Position numbers and translations under genes: made by a program. A model generated the notes under the pieces. That model made no database searches and was not told the DNA's origin. It was given only the letters and a program-made list of their open reading frames with translations. From assembly GCA_002365595.1 (NCBI GenBank), contig DFAM01000012.1:43502-102309 (forward strand): a stretch of DNA of 58,808 nucleotides, written 5' to 3'. Positions 17,149 to 26,047 of this stretch are shown here, in pieces (position 1 is the stretch's first letter; each line of letters opens with the position of its first letter). Source of the DNA: Acinetobacter sp. UBA3106. GTDB lineage: Bacteria; Pseudomonadota; Gammaproteobacteria; Pseudomonadales; Moraxellaceae.

Positions 17149-17562
17149 ATGCGAATGAATAAGCGTCAAAATTGTTTAAATGCCATCAAAAATTCTTTTC
17201 ATCAATCAGGATATGTCGATTGGCATATTAGTCCACGCTTAGGTCATGACTCGCAAGATGAATCTGAAGGTGAAATCGCAGTACAAACTGCGCCGCCCGA
17301 ATTAAAACGTCCGCCGATGTATGCTGTTGTTTTAATGAACGACGATTACACCCCAATGGACTTTGTAATTGAAATTTTACAACAATACTTTGCTTTAAAT
17401 CTTGACCAAGCAACCCAAGTAATGCTAACTGTACATTACGAAGGGAAAGGTGTTGCAGGCGTTTATCCACGTGACATTGCGGAAACGAAAGCGAACCAAG
17501 TCAATAATTATGCTCGGTCTCAAGGTCATCCATTACTTTGCCAGATTGAGCCAAAAGATTAA
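17149..17562 (+). CDS. clpS: ClpS adaptor of the ClpAP protease, with long N-terminal extension
   Basis: The core (RPPMYAVVLMNDDYTPMDFV to HPLLCQIEPKD) is clearly ClpS. This protein delivers N-degron substrates to ClpA by gripping N-terminal bulky residues with the NDDYTPM pocket. The product is 137 residues versus about 106 in E. coli, because about 55 residues precede the core. In frame, only ATG 17149 or 17155 are canonical starts and a stop lies just upstream, so the extension seems real. Neither start has a clear Shine-Dalgarno. clpA starts 9 bases after its stop. Confidence 0.92.
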   Translation: MRMNKRQNCLNAIKNSFHQSGYVDWHISPRLGHDSQDESEGEIAVQTAPPELKRPPMYAVVLMNDDYTPMDFVIEILQQYFALNLDQATQVMLTVHYEGKGVAGVYPRDIAETKANQVNNYARSQGHPLLCQIEPKD

Positions 17563-17571
17563 GGGGATTAC

Positions 17572-19848
17572 ATGCTCAGTCGTCAATTAGAAGTATCTTT
17601 ACGTTTGGCTGTAAGCATGGCTCGTCAAAAGAGACATGAGTTTCTCACGGTTGAACATTTATTGTTGGCTTTACTTGATAATGACTCTGCTGTAAATGCG
17701 CTTAAAGCGTGTGGTGCGGACATTATCGTTCTACGTAAAGAGCTAGAAGAATACGTTGAACAACACACCCCTAAACTAAGTGAACATAGCGATCAGGCGC
17801 CGCATCCGACTGAAAGTTTTGATCGTATTCTGCAACGTGCGATTTTTCATGTGCAATCCAGCGGTGGCGATCGAACTGTTGAAGGCGCAGACATTCTTGT
17901 TGCGATGTATTCTGAACGTGATTCTTTTGCGGTTTATTTGCTTAAACGTCATCAAATTAATCGTTTAACTTTAACCCAATATTTGTCACATGGTACACGT
18001 AAGGAAGACGTACAGGCAGAGGAAGAAGTAGAGGAGCTGGATGGTGAAACGTCGAATTCTTCTAATGCAGGTCCGCTGGATTTATATACCACCAATTTGA
18101 ATATAGAAGCGCAAAAAGGAAAAACCGATCCTTTGATTGGGCGTGAAAAAGAAATTGAACGTACAGCACAAATTTTATGCCGTCGCCGTAAAAATAATCC
18201 CTTGCTGGTCGGTGATCCTGGTGTAGGTAAAACCTCGATTGCAGAAGGTCTGGCTTGGTTGATTGTCAACGGTAAAGCGCCTAAACCACTGGCGAATGCA
18301 GAGATATATAGTCTCGATATTGGTGCCTTGGTTGCAGGAACCAAATATCGTGGTGACTTTGAAAAGCGCTTGAAACAATTGTTGAATGCCTTGAAAAAGA
18401 AACCGGAAGCTGTGTTATTTATTGATGAAATTCACATGATCATTGGTGCTGGCTCAAGCATGGGCAGTACCATGGATGCATCGAATCTGATTAAACCGGC
18501 TTTGTCGAATGGTACCTTGCGTTGCATCGGTTCAACCACTTTTCAGGAATACCGTCAGGTGTTTGAAAAAGATCATGCATTGTCGCGTCGTTTCCAGAAA
18601 ATTGATGTCAATGAACCTTCTATTTCAGAAACCATAGATATTTTACGTGGCTTAAAATCGAAATTTGAAGATTTTCATCACGTACAATATGAAGATAAAG
18701 CATTGGTTTCTGCGGTAGAGTTATCAGCCAAGTTTATTAATGACCGTTTCTTGCCAGATAAAGCGATTGACGTGATTGACGAGGCAGGTGCTCAGCGCCG
18801 TTTAAAAGCGGAGCAGGATGACAGTCTGATCACGGTTGAAAATATTGAAGACATCATTTCGAAAATTGCGCGTATTCCGCCGAAAACCGTATCGAAAGAT
18901 GATAAAACCGTACTTTCAAATCTTGAGCGTGACCTTAAACGTGTGGTGTTCGGTCAGGATGAAGCTATTGAGGCACTCGGTTCTGCAATTAAATTATCAC
19001 GTGCCGGGTTGAAATCACCAGACAAACCTGTTGGTAGCTTTGTCTTTGCAGGTCCTACAGGTGTCGGTAAAACTGAAGTAACCAAGCAGTTGGCAAAACT
19101 TTTGGGTGTGGAGCTGGTTCGTTTCGACATGTCGGAATATATGGAGCGTCATGCGGTTTCACGTTTAATTGGTGCGCCTCCAGGTTATGTTGGTTTTGAC
19201 CAAGGTGGTTTGCTCACCGATGCGATTCATAAGAGTCCACATTGCGTATTGCTGCTGGACGAAATTGAAAAAGCTCATCCAGATGTATTTAACTTGTTAT
19301 TGCAAATTATGGATCACGGTTCATTAACCGATAATAATGGTCGCAAGTCAGATTTCCGTAATGTGATTCTTGTGCTCACCACCAATATCGGCGCTGAAAG
19401 TATTTCACGTGTCAGCATTGGTTTTAGAGAGCAAGACAATAGCAATGACAATCAGGAAGCGATGAAGAAAGCCTTCTCTCCAGAATTCCGTAACCGTCTG
19501 GATGGTGTGATTCAATTCAAGGCATTGCCAACCACGATTATTGAAAATGTGGTGGATAAATTCCTGACTGAACTTCAAGCTCAGCTGGATGATAAAAAAG
19601 TCATTCTTGAAGTGGATAAGAGTGCGCGTGAATGGATGGCTGAAAATGGCTATGACCGTTTAATGGGTGCCCGTCCAATGCAACGCCTGATTCAGGAACA
19701 TCTGAAAAAACCATTAGCCGAAATGATTTTATTTGGTGAATTGGCTGAACATGGTGGCAATGTTTCGGTATCTGTGAAGAAAGAGAATGGTAAAGCGGTG
19801 GGTCTTAAACTTGAAGTGTTTGAAGATCAAACTGCAGAACCTGCTTAA
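17572..19848 (+). CDS. clpA: ATP-dependent Clp protease ATP-binding subunit ClpA
   Basis: The 758-residue AAA+ unfoldase has an N-terminal Clp repeat domain (to about residue 140). Walker A motifs are at 214-221 (GDPGVGKT) and about 494-501 (GPTGVGKT), with matching Walker B motifs (VLFIDEIH, VLLLDEIEKAHP). The IGF loop that docks on ClpP is present (Ile616-Gly617-Phe618). The middle domain of ClpB is absent, which separates it from the disaggregase. A purine-rich AAGGGGA precedes the ATG. The clpS-clpA pairing is the common arrangement. A terminator follows. Confidence 0.97.
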   Translation: MLSRQLEVSLRLAVSMARQKRHEFLTVEHLLLALLDNDSAVNALKACGADIIVLRKELEEYVEQHTPKLSEHSDQAPHPTESFDRILQRAIFHVQSSGGDRTVEGADILVAMYSERDSFAVYLLKRHQINRLTLTQYLSHGTRKEDVQAEEEVEELDGETSNSSNAGPLDLYTTNLNIEAQKGKTDPLIGREKEIERTAQILCRRRKNNPLLVGDPGVGKTSIAEGLAWLIVNGKAPKPLANAEIYSLDIGALVAGTKYRGDFEKRLKQLLNALKKKPEAVLFIDEIHMIIGAGSSMGSTMDASNLIKPALSNGTLRCIGSTTFQEYRQVFEKDHALSRRFQKIDVNEPSISETIDILRGLKSKFEDFHHVQYEDKALVSAVELSAKFINDRFLPDKAIDVIDEAGAQRRLKAEQDDSLITVENIEDIISKIARIPPKTVSKDDKTVLSNLERDLKRVVFGQDEAIEALGSAIKLSRAGLKSPDKPVGSFVFAGPTGVGKTEVTKQLAKLLGVELVRFDMSEYMERHAVSRLIGAPPGYVGFDQGGLLTDAIHKSPHCVLLLDEIEKAHPDVFNLLLQIMDHGSLTDNNGRKSDFRNVILVLTTNIGAESISRVSIGFREQDNSNDNQEAMKKAFSPEFRNRLDGVIQFKALPTTIIENVVDKFLTELQAQLDDKKVILEVDKSAREWMAENGYDRLMGARPMQRLIQEHLKKPLAEMILFGELAEHGGNVSVSVKKENGKAVGLKLEVFEDQTAEPA

Positions 19849-19866
19849 TCATTAAACCTCATAAAT

Positions 19867-19894
19867 AAAAAACCCGTGTTCACACGGGTTTTTT
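19867..19894 (+). terminator. Terminator of clpA
   Basis: Stem AACCCGTG/CACGGGTT with loop TTCA is followed by six T residues, 18 bases after the clpA stop. Confidence 0.9.
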
Positions 19895-19982
19895 ATTTAT
19901 TTCAAGCCAAATTTTTTGTGCTTTCTTTAAAGTATGATTTTAAAATCATTTAGAAAGCGAAAATGGATGTGAACCCCGGCTT

Positions 19983-20336
19983 ATGGATATACATATAACT
20001 AAAGTGTTAACCACGGTCTTTTTATTTTTTGTCACTGCAATTATGGAAATTCTGGGCTGTTATTTTCCCTATCTGATTTTAAATCAGGGAAAAACCCAGT
20101 GGTTCTGGATTCCGACCGTCTTGGCGCTGGCGGCATTTGTCTGGCTGCTTACTTTGCATCCTGCAGCATCGGGTCGAATTTACGCAGCCTACGGTGGAAT
20201 TTATATTTTTACCGCATTAATGTGGTTAAGATTTGTTGATCAGATCAGTTTAAGTCGGTGGGATCTAATGGGCGGACTGGTGGTAATTGCTGGGGCAATG
20301 ATTATTATTTTGCAGCCGCAAGGTTTGATACGTTAG
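19983..20336 (+). CDS. YnfA family (UPF0060) small membrane protein
   Basis: The 117-residue protein has four predicted transmembrane segments and family signatures AIMEILGCYFPYL, WLLTLHPAASGRIYAAYGG and the WDL-GG-V-GAMIII tail. YnfA proteins are relatives of small multidrug resistance transporters, with a proposed efflux role that is not firmly settled. The gene has no clear Shine-Dalgarno and stands alone after the clpA terminator. It converges on a secreted protein gene on the other strand. Confidence 0.87.
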   Translation: MDIHITKVLTTVFLFFVTAIMEILGCYFPYLILNQGKTQWFWIPTVLALAAFVWLLTLHPAASGRIYAAYGGIYIFTALMWLRFVDQISLSRWDLMGGLVVIAGAMIIILQPQGLIR

Positions 20337-20361
20337 TGAACTAACGTATCAAGATATTTTC

Positions 20362-20832
20362 TTAAAAAGAACATTCCTTATTTTTAATTTTAAAGTCATA
20401 GCTCTGGCTTTCAGAGGACAGCTTTAATTCAACATGATAGGGATTTACACGCTGAAATTCATTTTCAAACAATAAGCTGCAACTTTGCAGAATATTTTTT
20501 CTCATCAGCTTTTTGACTTCCTTATCACCTACATCTAGAGCGAACTGGGCAAAATCAGGGGTAGTGATAATGCCTTCAATTTTTATTTCATTCGCATTCA
20601 CTTGGTATTTTTCCATCAGCATGTTTTGATCGATCTGGAAAGGCAGAGTGCGAGAATCCTCATCGCTAATCACATCCAAAATTTCATTTAAGGCTTTACG
20701 GTCTTTAATTTTATAAGCGGAATCCAAAATCTGTTTTTTGACAAAATATTGATCCAGTTCAGTGGGTTTGGCCTGAGTGGACTGGAACATAAGAATGCTA
20801 CTTAGGCAGAGCAATATTTTTTTTAAAGGCAT
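20362..20832 (-). CDS. Uncharacterised secreted protein, 156 residues
   Basis: I do not recognise the family. The N-terminus is a clear Sec signal peptide (KKILLCLSSILMFQSTQA, cleavage after about residue 21). The mature part is charged and contains two cysteines (in ILQSCSLL and NKECSF) that could form a disulphide in the periplasm. It lies downstream of the argF promoter region on the same strand, but an argF terminator separates them, so it probably has its own promoter. Confidence 0.65.
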   Translation of the reverse strand: MPLKKILLCLSSILMFQSTQAKPTELDQYFVKKQILDSAYKIKDRKALNEILDVISDEDSRTLPFQIDQNMLMEKYQVNANEIKIEGIITTPDFAQFALDVGDKEVKKLMRKNILQSCSLLFENEFQRVNPYHVELKLSSESQSYDFKIKNKECSF

Positions 20833-20884
20833 GGTTATAATCGCTTATAAAATTTATGGTTTAAATTAAACAATTTATAGATAT

Positions 20885-20911
20885 AAAAAAAGCACCCGAA
20901 GGTACTTTTTT
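20885..20911 (-). terminator. Terminator of argF
   Basis: Read on the minus strand, AGTACC and GGTGCT pair around a stable TTCG loop and end in a T run. It lies 22 bases after the argF stop. Confidence 0.85.
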
Positions 20912-20932
20912 AAGAAACTTTAGTCTGAACGC

Positions 20933-21853
20933 TTAGTCTTTTTTTAAATTTTCATTAATTAAAAATTCAACCAGCGCTTTTTGCGCATGCAGACGGTTTT
21001 CAGCTTCATCCCAAACCACAGCATTTTTATGATCGAGGAGATTTTCAGAAATTTCTTCACCGCGATGAGCAGGTAAGCAGTGCATGAACAAACAGTCTGG
21101 GTGTGCCAGATCCATTAAACGTTCATTCACTTGATAATCAGCAAAGGCTTTTTCACGAATTTTCTGTTCTTCTTCTTGGCCCATGCTTGCCCATACATCA
21201 GTCACAATCAGGTCAGCATTCACAGCGGCATCTTCAGCTGAGTCAACCAGTTCTACACAGTGAGCAAACTCAGTCAAGAATTTTTCTTGTGGCTCATAGC
21301 CTTTAGGGGCTGCAATTTTTAGTTTAAAGCCCCACATGTGTGCAGCTTCAATATAAGAATTACACATGTTGTTGCCATCGCCAATCCAGGCCACAGTTTT
21401 GCCTTCAATTGAACCACGGTGTTCAATATAGGTTTGCATGTCTGCTAAAAGCTGGCAAGGGTGGTGGTCATCAGTTAATGCATTGATCACTGGAACTTTA
21501 GAATAAGAAGCAAAGCGCTCAACAATGTCATGACCGAAAGTACGGATCATCACAATATCCAGCATGCTTGAAATTACACGTGCTGAATCTTCTACTGGCT
21601 CACCGCGACCGAGTTGTGAGTCACGTGAAGAAAGAAAGATTGCGCTCCCACCGAATTGGCTCATACCAGCTTCAAACGAAACACGTGTGCGAGTACTCGA
21701 TTTTTCAAAAATCATACCCATGACTTTACCAACGAAAGGTTGGAAAACTTCATTGTTATGCTGCTTACGCTTGAGTTCAATCCCGCGTTGCAAAATCTGG
21801 TTAAGTTCTAAAGTCGATAAATCACGTAAAGTTAGAAAGTGACGGAGAGCCAT
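20933..21853 (-). CDS. argF: Ornithine carbamoyltransferase
   Basis: The 306-residue enzyme makes citrulline from ornithine and carbamoyl phosphate in arginine synthesis. It has the carbamoyl-phosphate motif SSTRTRVSFE, the HPCQLLADMQT block and the catalytic-cysteine motif MHCLPAHRGEE. Two adjacent ATGs exist. The second (21853) is preferred because GGAG lies 6 bases upstream, versus 3 for the first. It is monocistronic. Confidence 0.96.
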   Translation of the reverse strand: MALRHFLTLRDLSTLELNQILQRGIELKRKQHNNEVFQPFVGKVMGMIFEKSSTRTRVSFEAGMSQFGGSAIFLSSRDSQLGRGEPVEDSARVISSMLDIVMIRTFGHDIVERFASYSKVPVINALTDDHHPCQLLADMQTYIEHRGSIEGKTVAWIGDGNNMCNSYIEAAHMWGFKLKIAAPKGYEPQEKFLTEFAHCVELVDSAEDAAVNADLIVTDVWASMGQEEEQKIREKAFADYQVNERLMDLAHPDCLFMHCLPAHRGEEISENLLDHKNAVVWDEAENRLHAQKALVEFLINENLKKD

Positions 21854-21965
21854 CATTTACTCCACAATAATCGCTGAAAATAAATCATCGGCAATTAGTT
21901 GCTGGTTAGTTAAGAAAAATACGGAATCGGCTAATATACTATATGCGAGGAAAATTGCAAAAAAT

Positions 21966-22616
21966 CTAGCGTGGTTGATGGCCTTCCAGGAAGCGATCTA
22001 CGCAATAAGTGATGTATTCGATCGTTTCCTGATCATTTTCTTGAGCTGGAATATTCATTAGAATGCGCCATTCCAAATTTCTTAAAATACCAAAATAGAA
22101 TTGGGCTGAATAAAGCGGATGTTCACATCTTAAAATTCCTTTGCTATGTGCCTTTTCTAAGGCACAGGCAATTGCGGACTGAATATGCTTGGGACCTTGT
22201 TCATGAATATACAGGGCAAGTTCAGGGTTGTGCTGGGTCCGCTCTAGAATCAGACGCATAAATGCCGCATTTTCAGGAATTAATAAATGACGGTGAAAAT
22301 TAATCAGGGTATTGATCAGATAAGATTTAAAATTTTCTTTTCCTTGTTCAAAAGGCAGGCAAATATCTTTAAAAAACTGTTCCCTGCGATAATCACAGAT
22401 TGCAGTAAATAAGCCTTCTTTATTACCAAAAAACTTATAAATTGAAGCCTTGGAACCCCCCGCGTGATTGACAATATCATCCAGGGATACAGCATCATAG
22501 CCGTGTTTGAGAAAAAGCTCATTGGCACTCAGCAAAAGCGCCAGACATCGTTCATGACCACGTTTGGTTTGTGGTGTATCACGCGCGAGGGAGTCTAATT
22601 GAGCGAGTTCTTGCAT
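21966..22616 (-). CDS. TetR-family transcriptional regulator
   Basis: The 216-residue protein has a TetR helix-turn-helix at about residues 28-72 (LFLKHGYDAVSLDDIVNHAGGSKASIYKFFGNKEGLF). An all-helical ligand-binding domain follows. It diverges from prpB across 245 bases that contain an imperfect inverted repeat, so it may control prpBC and itself. Other prp clusters usually carry a GntR or sigma54-type PrpR regulator, so the link here is inference from position. Confidence 0.88.
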   Translation of the reverse strand: MQELAQLDSLARDTPQTKRGHERCLALLLSANELFLKHGYDAVSLDDIVNHAGGSKASIYKFFGNKEGLFTAICDYRREQFFKDICLPFEQGKENFKSYLINTLINFHRHLLIPENAAFMRLILERTQHNPELALYIHEQGPKHIQSAIACALEKAHSKGILRCEHPLYSAQFYFGILRNLEWRILMNIPAQENDQETIEYITYCVDRFLEGHQPR

Positions 22617-22760
22617 ATGGCCTATAGAGAATCAACGATTAAAAAATGAAATCATTTGCAATGATAGCAAATATATGCACACATTTCCTGAAATAGCATT
22701 TGTCTTATTTAGTAACAACTATGAAGATTGGAAATAACACTATGTGTTTGATGAATATTT

Positions 22761-22794
22761 GACTAAAGTTTTAGAGTATAAATTCTAAATAGTC
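22761..22794. promoter_or_regulatory. Imperfect inverted repeat between tetR and prpB, candidate operator
   Basis: GACTA (22761) and TTTTAGA (22769) mirror TTCTAAA (22783) and TAGTC (22790) around an AT-rich centre. It lies about 24 bases upstream of a TATACT -10 like hexamer at 22818. Position and symmetry suit a TetR-type repressor site. Confidence 0.45.
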
Positions 22795-22861
22795 ATAGCT
22801 AAACAGATGTTTATGGCTATACTCGAACTTCGATAAGTAAAGTGAAACTGTGGAAAGGAAG

Positions 22862-23737
22862 ATGACAGAACAAATGTCTGCAGGCTTAAGATTTAGACAA
22901 GCACTGGAAGTGGAAAAACCATTACAAATTATCGGCACAGTGAATGCCTATGCAGCCATGATGGCGAAAGAAGTAGGTTATAAGGCTATTTATGTATCGG
23001 GCGCAGGAGTTGCCAATTATTCTTATGGCTTACCTGACCTGGGTATGACCAGTTTAGATAACGTACTGGAAGATGTTCGTCGTATTACCGAACGTGTTGA
23101 CACGCCCTTACTTGTAGATATCGATACCGGCTGGGGTGGTGCATTTAATATTGCCCGTACAGTAAAACAAATGATTGCAGCGGGTGCAGCAGCAGTACAT
23201 ATTGAAGATCAGGTTGCGCAAAAGCGTTGTGGTCACCGTCCGAACAAGGAAATCGTGTCGCAACAGGAAATGGTTGACCGTATTAAAGCTGCGGTTGATG
23301 CCAAAACCGATTCAAATTTTGTGGTGATGGCACGTACCGATGCCTTGCAAAAAGAAGGTTTGCAGGCGGTGATTGACCGTGCATGTGCATGTGTAGAAGC
23401 TGGAGCGGATGCCATTTTCGCTGAAGCAATGACTGACATTACCATGTATAAAACCGTATGTGATGCAGTTGGTGTGCCTGTATTGGCCAACATTACTGAA
23501 TTTGGTGATACACCTTATTACACGGTGGATGAATTGGGTGAGCAGGGTATCCGTATGGTGTTGTATCCATTGTCAGCAACGCGCGCCATGCAAAAAGCAG
23601 CATTGGAAGTGATGCGCTCGATTCGTGAAAATGGTACGCAAGTTAACGTCTTGGACAAGATGCAGCAACGTAAAGAGCTTTACGAATTCTTGGATTATCA
23701 TACGTTCGAAAACACCCTGGACAAATTGTTTAAATAA
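22862..23737 (+). CDS. prpB: Methylisocitrate lyase
   Basis: The 291-residue enzyme cleaves 2-methylisocitrate to pyruvate and succinate, the last step of the methylcitrate cycle of propionate use. The catalytic motif KRCGHRPNK is present, with the substrate/metal stretch LLVDIDTGWGGAFN and ANITEFGDTPYYT. The frame is open up to a GTG at 22850. The ATG at 22862 starts MTEQMSAGLRFRQAL, as in relatives; an ATG at 22874 is also possible. A purine-rich GGAAAGGAAG lies upstream. prpC follows after 23 bases. Confidence 0.94.
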   Translation: MTEQMSAGLRFRQALEVEKPLQIIGTVNAYAAMMAKEVGYKAIYVSGAGVANYSYGLPDLGMTSLDNVLEDVRRITERVDTPLLVDIDTGWGGAFNIARTVKQMIAAGAAAVHIEDQVAQKRCGHRPNKEIVSQQEMVDRIKAAVDAKTDSNFVVMARTDALQKEGLQAVIDRACACVEAGADAIFAEAMTDITMYKTVCDAVGVPVLANITEFGDTPYYTVDELGEQGIRMVLYPLSATRAMQKAALEVMRSIRENGTQVNVLDKMQQRKELYEFLDYHTFENTLDKLFK

Positions 23738-23760
23738 ATAATTCAAAATGGAGAATTAAA

Positions 23761-24897
23761 ATGGCTGAAGGAAAAGTACTCACCGGCGCAGGACTGCGTG
23801 GACAAGTGGCAGGTAAAACAGCACTTTCAACTGTTGGTAAGAGTGGCGCAGGCTTAACTTATCGTGGTTATGATGTGCAAGATCTGGCAGAAAATTGCCA
23901 GTTTGAAGAAGTGGCTTACCTGATTTTCTTTGGTGAATTGCCGACTAAAGAACAGCTTGCTACATATAAAGCCAAATTGAAATCTTTACGTCAGCTTCCA
24001 CAAGCATTGAAAGAAGTTTTAGAACGCATTCCGGCAGATTCGCATCCAATGGATGTGATGCGTACCGGTGTTTCTATGCTCGGTAACCTGGAAACAGAAA
24101 AATCTTTTGATGAGCAGCAAGATGTTGCAGACCGTATTTTAGCAACTTTACCTGCAATTATTTGCTACTGGTATCGTTATAGCCACGATGGCGTGCGTAT
24201 TGAAGAAAATACTGATGATGATTCAATCGGCGCGCAATTCCTGCATTTACTTCGTGGTGAAAAACCAAATGAATTGCATGAACAGGTGATGAACGTATCG
24301 CTGATTCTGTATGCAGAGCATGAATTTAACGCTTCAACATTCACTGCGCGCGTATGTGCTTCGACTTTGTCTGATATGCACTCATGTATCACAGGTGCAA
24401 TTGGTTCATTACGTGGTCCATTACACGGTGGTGCCAATGAAGCAGCGATGGAAATGATTGAAAACTGGACCTCTCCAGAAGAAGCTGAACGCGAAATGCT
24501 AGGCAAGTTGGAGCGTAAAGAAAAGATCATGGGCTTTGGTCATGCAATTTACAAAGACAATGACCCGCGTAATGGCATCATTAAAATCTGGTCTGAGCGT
24601 TTAGCGAAAGATGTCGGTGATACCGTGCTTTATCCAGTATCAGTACGCTGTGAAGAAGTAATGTGGCGCGAGAAGAAACTATTCTGTAATGCAGACTTCT
24701 TCCATGCCTCTGCTTACCATTTCATGGGAATTGCAACCAAACTGTTCACGCCAATCTTTGTGATGAGCCGTGTAACAGGCTGGGCAGCACATGTGATGGA
24801 ACAGCGTGCAGACAACCGTATTATTCGTCCAAGTGCGGATTATACCGGTCCTGAACTGCGCAAAGTGGTTCCGATTGCAGAGCGTACAGCTGCTTAA
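23761..24897 (+). CDS. prpC: 2-methylcitrate synthase
   Basis: The 378-residue citrate-synthase-family enzyme condenses propionyl-CoA with oxaloacetate. Key histidines are in GPLHGGANE and GFGHAIYKDNDPR, with the C-terminal aspartate/arginine region in MEQRADNRIIRP. Its length matches bacterial PrpC rather than the longer hexameric GltA. GGAG lies 7 bases before the ATG. A terminator directly follows, so the operon ends here without acnD or prpF. Confidence 0.93.
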   Translation: MAEGKVLTGAGLRGQVAGKTALSTVGKSGAGLTYRGYDVQDLAENCQFEEVAYLIFFGELPTKEQLATYKAKLKSLRQLPQALKEVLERIPADSHPMDVMRTGVSMLGNLETEKSFDEQQDVADRILATLPAIICYWYRYSHDGVRIEENTDDDSIGAQFLHLLRGEKPNELHEQVMNVSLILYAEHEFNASTFTARVCASTLSDMHSCITGAIGSLRGPLHGGANEAAMEMIENWTSPEEAEREMLGKLERKEKIMGFGHAIYKDNDPRNGIIKIWSERLAKDVGDTVLYPVSVRCEEVMWREKKLFCNADFFHASAYHFMGIATKLFTPIFVMSRVTGWAAHVMEQRADNRIIRPSADYTGPELRKVVPIAERTAA

Positions 24898-24910
24898 AAC
24901 AAAATATTTA

Positions 24911-24938
24911 TAAAGCCTCTTCGGAGGCTTTATTTTTT
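24911..24938 (+). terminator. Terminator of prpBC
   Basis: TAAAGCCTC and GAGGCTTTA pair around a TTCG tetraloop and are followed by a T run. The A-rich left flank may let it serve the converging gene as well. Confidence 0.88.
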
Positions 24939-24944
24939 GGCTGT

Positions 24945-25568
24945 TTATTTTTTGAGTGTGAGTAACACCGGATCTTCAATGGTATAACCGGTTTCAAAAG
25001 GAATACCCAGATATTTAACTACCGCTAAAATCTTTTGTTGCTGGGGAATCTTGTAGGCTTGAGAGATATTTAATCCGTTGCGGTAATCGATCGCCTGATG
25101 GATTTGGCTTTTTAAGGTCTTATTGCTGAGCTGGTATTGATAAGTATATTTGGGAATATATTCTTTAGAGTCATACCAGGATTTCTCTTTCGAGCTGGTT
25201 TTCTTTAACACCTGAATTTTAACCGATTGCTTTGGTATTGCCATCAAAGGTATCAGTCGTTTTTTAATTTTTGCGACTTCTTTGTCAAACAAGCGGCTGT
25301 CTTGATCATAATCAATCTTCTTGGTTTTAGGATTGATATACAGCGAATTTACCTGAATTAGTTTCTCAGGCTGTTTATTATTTTTAAATTGATAATAATA
25401 AAGCTGGGGCAGTCGGCCGCGACCATCTTGATAATGTCTAAGCAAATAGACTTTTTGTTCTTTGCTTTCATAACCCAGGACTTCTATCTTTTGAGGGCCT
25501 CCAACAGTTGCAAAACTGGTGCATGGTAACAGGATTAATCCCAAACTAAGGATTTTGAGTTTAAGCAT
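24945..25568 (-). CDS. Uncharacterised secreted protein, 207 residues
   Basis: I do not recognise the family. A Sec signal peptide is clear (LKILSLGLILLPCTSFA, cleavage near residue 20). The mature protein is very rich in Lys, Gln and Tyr and has no cysteine, so it is probably periplasmic. Its start lies 2 bases from the end of the CinA-like gene, so the two are co-transcribed and may be translationally coupled. A role cannot be assigned. Confidence 0.68.
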   Translation of the reverse strand: MLKLKILSLGLILLPCTSFATVGGPQKIEVLGYESKEQKVYLLRHYQDGRGRLPQLYYYQFKNNKQPEKLIQVNSLYINPKTKKIDYDQDSRLFDKEVAKIKKRLIPLMAIPKQSVKIQVLKKTSSKEKSWYDSKEYIPKYTYQYQLSNKTLKSQIHQAIDYRNGLNISQAYKIPQQQKILAVVKYLGIPFETGYTIEDPVLLTLKK

Positions 25569-25570
25569 GA

Positions 25571-26047
25571 CTAAACTCCTTGTATAAGTTTGATTATTTC
25601 TTCAGCAATATATTGGGTTAAGAGGGTGAGTTTGTCTAAAGGTGTGCCTTGGATGAAGTAATGAAAGTTGTGTATTTCATTTAAATATAAAATTGAGATA
25701 AAAAATGTGCCTTCAGGTTTATTTTCTGTTGCACTGCCACCTGGTTTGAGTAAACCCGTGCAAGCAACAATAATATCGGCTTGGCAAAATAATTTTTTGC
25801 CCTGTATGGCCATTGCTTTTGTCACTTCAGCAGATTCAGCAGTATATTTTTCTATAAGCTGGGCATCAATATTCAGGATGTCAATCTTGATTGAGGGGTC
25901 ATAACTGACCAGTCCACCCAGTAAAATCTCTGCGCCACTATTTTTATAAATTGAAAACTGGCTGGAAAGATAGCCAGAACTGGCACTTTCAATAAAAGCA
26001 ATTTTTAATTGCTGTTGTTCCAGTAAATCACAGCATTTTTTTAGCAT
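25571..26047 (-). CDS. CinA-like protein (PncC-type NMN deamidase fold)
   Basis: The protein of about 158 residues matches the stand-alone C-terminal CinA domain, whose E. coli member PncC deamidates nicotinamide mononucleotide. The usual AESCTGG is degenerate (IESASSG) but keeps the serine. Tyr and Lys of the second motif remain in SYDPSIK, and the Thr of CTGLLKPGG remains. An in-frame TTG at 26062 could add five residues, but I prefer the ATG at 26047. Neither has a good Shine-Dalgarno. It may be a divergent amidohydrolase. Confidence 0.75.
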   Translation of the reverse strand: MLKKCCDLLEQQQLKIAFIESASSGYLSSQFSIYKNSGAEILLGGLVSYDPSIKIDILNIDAQLIEKYTAESAEVTKAMAIQGKKLFCQADIIVACTGLLKPGGSATENKPEGTFFISILYLNEIHNFHYFIQGTPLDKLTLLTQYIAEEIIKLIQGV

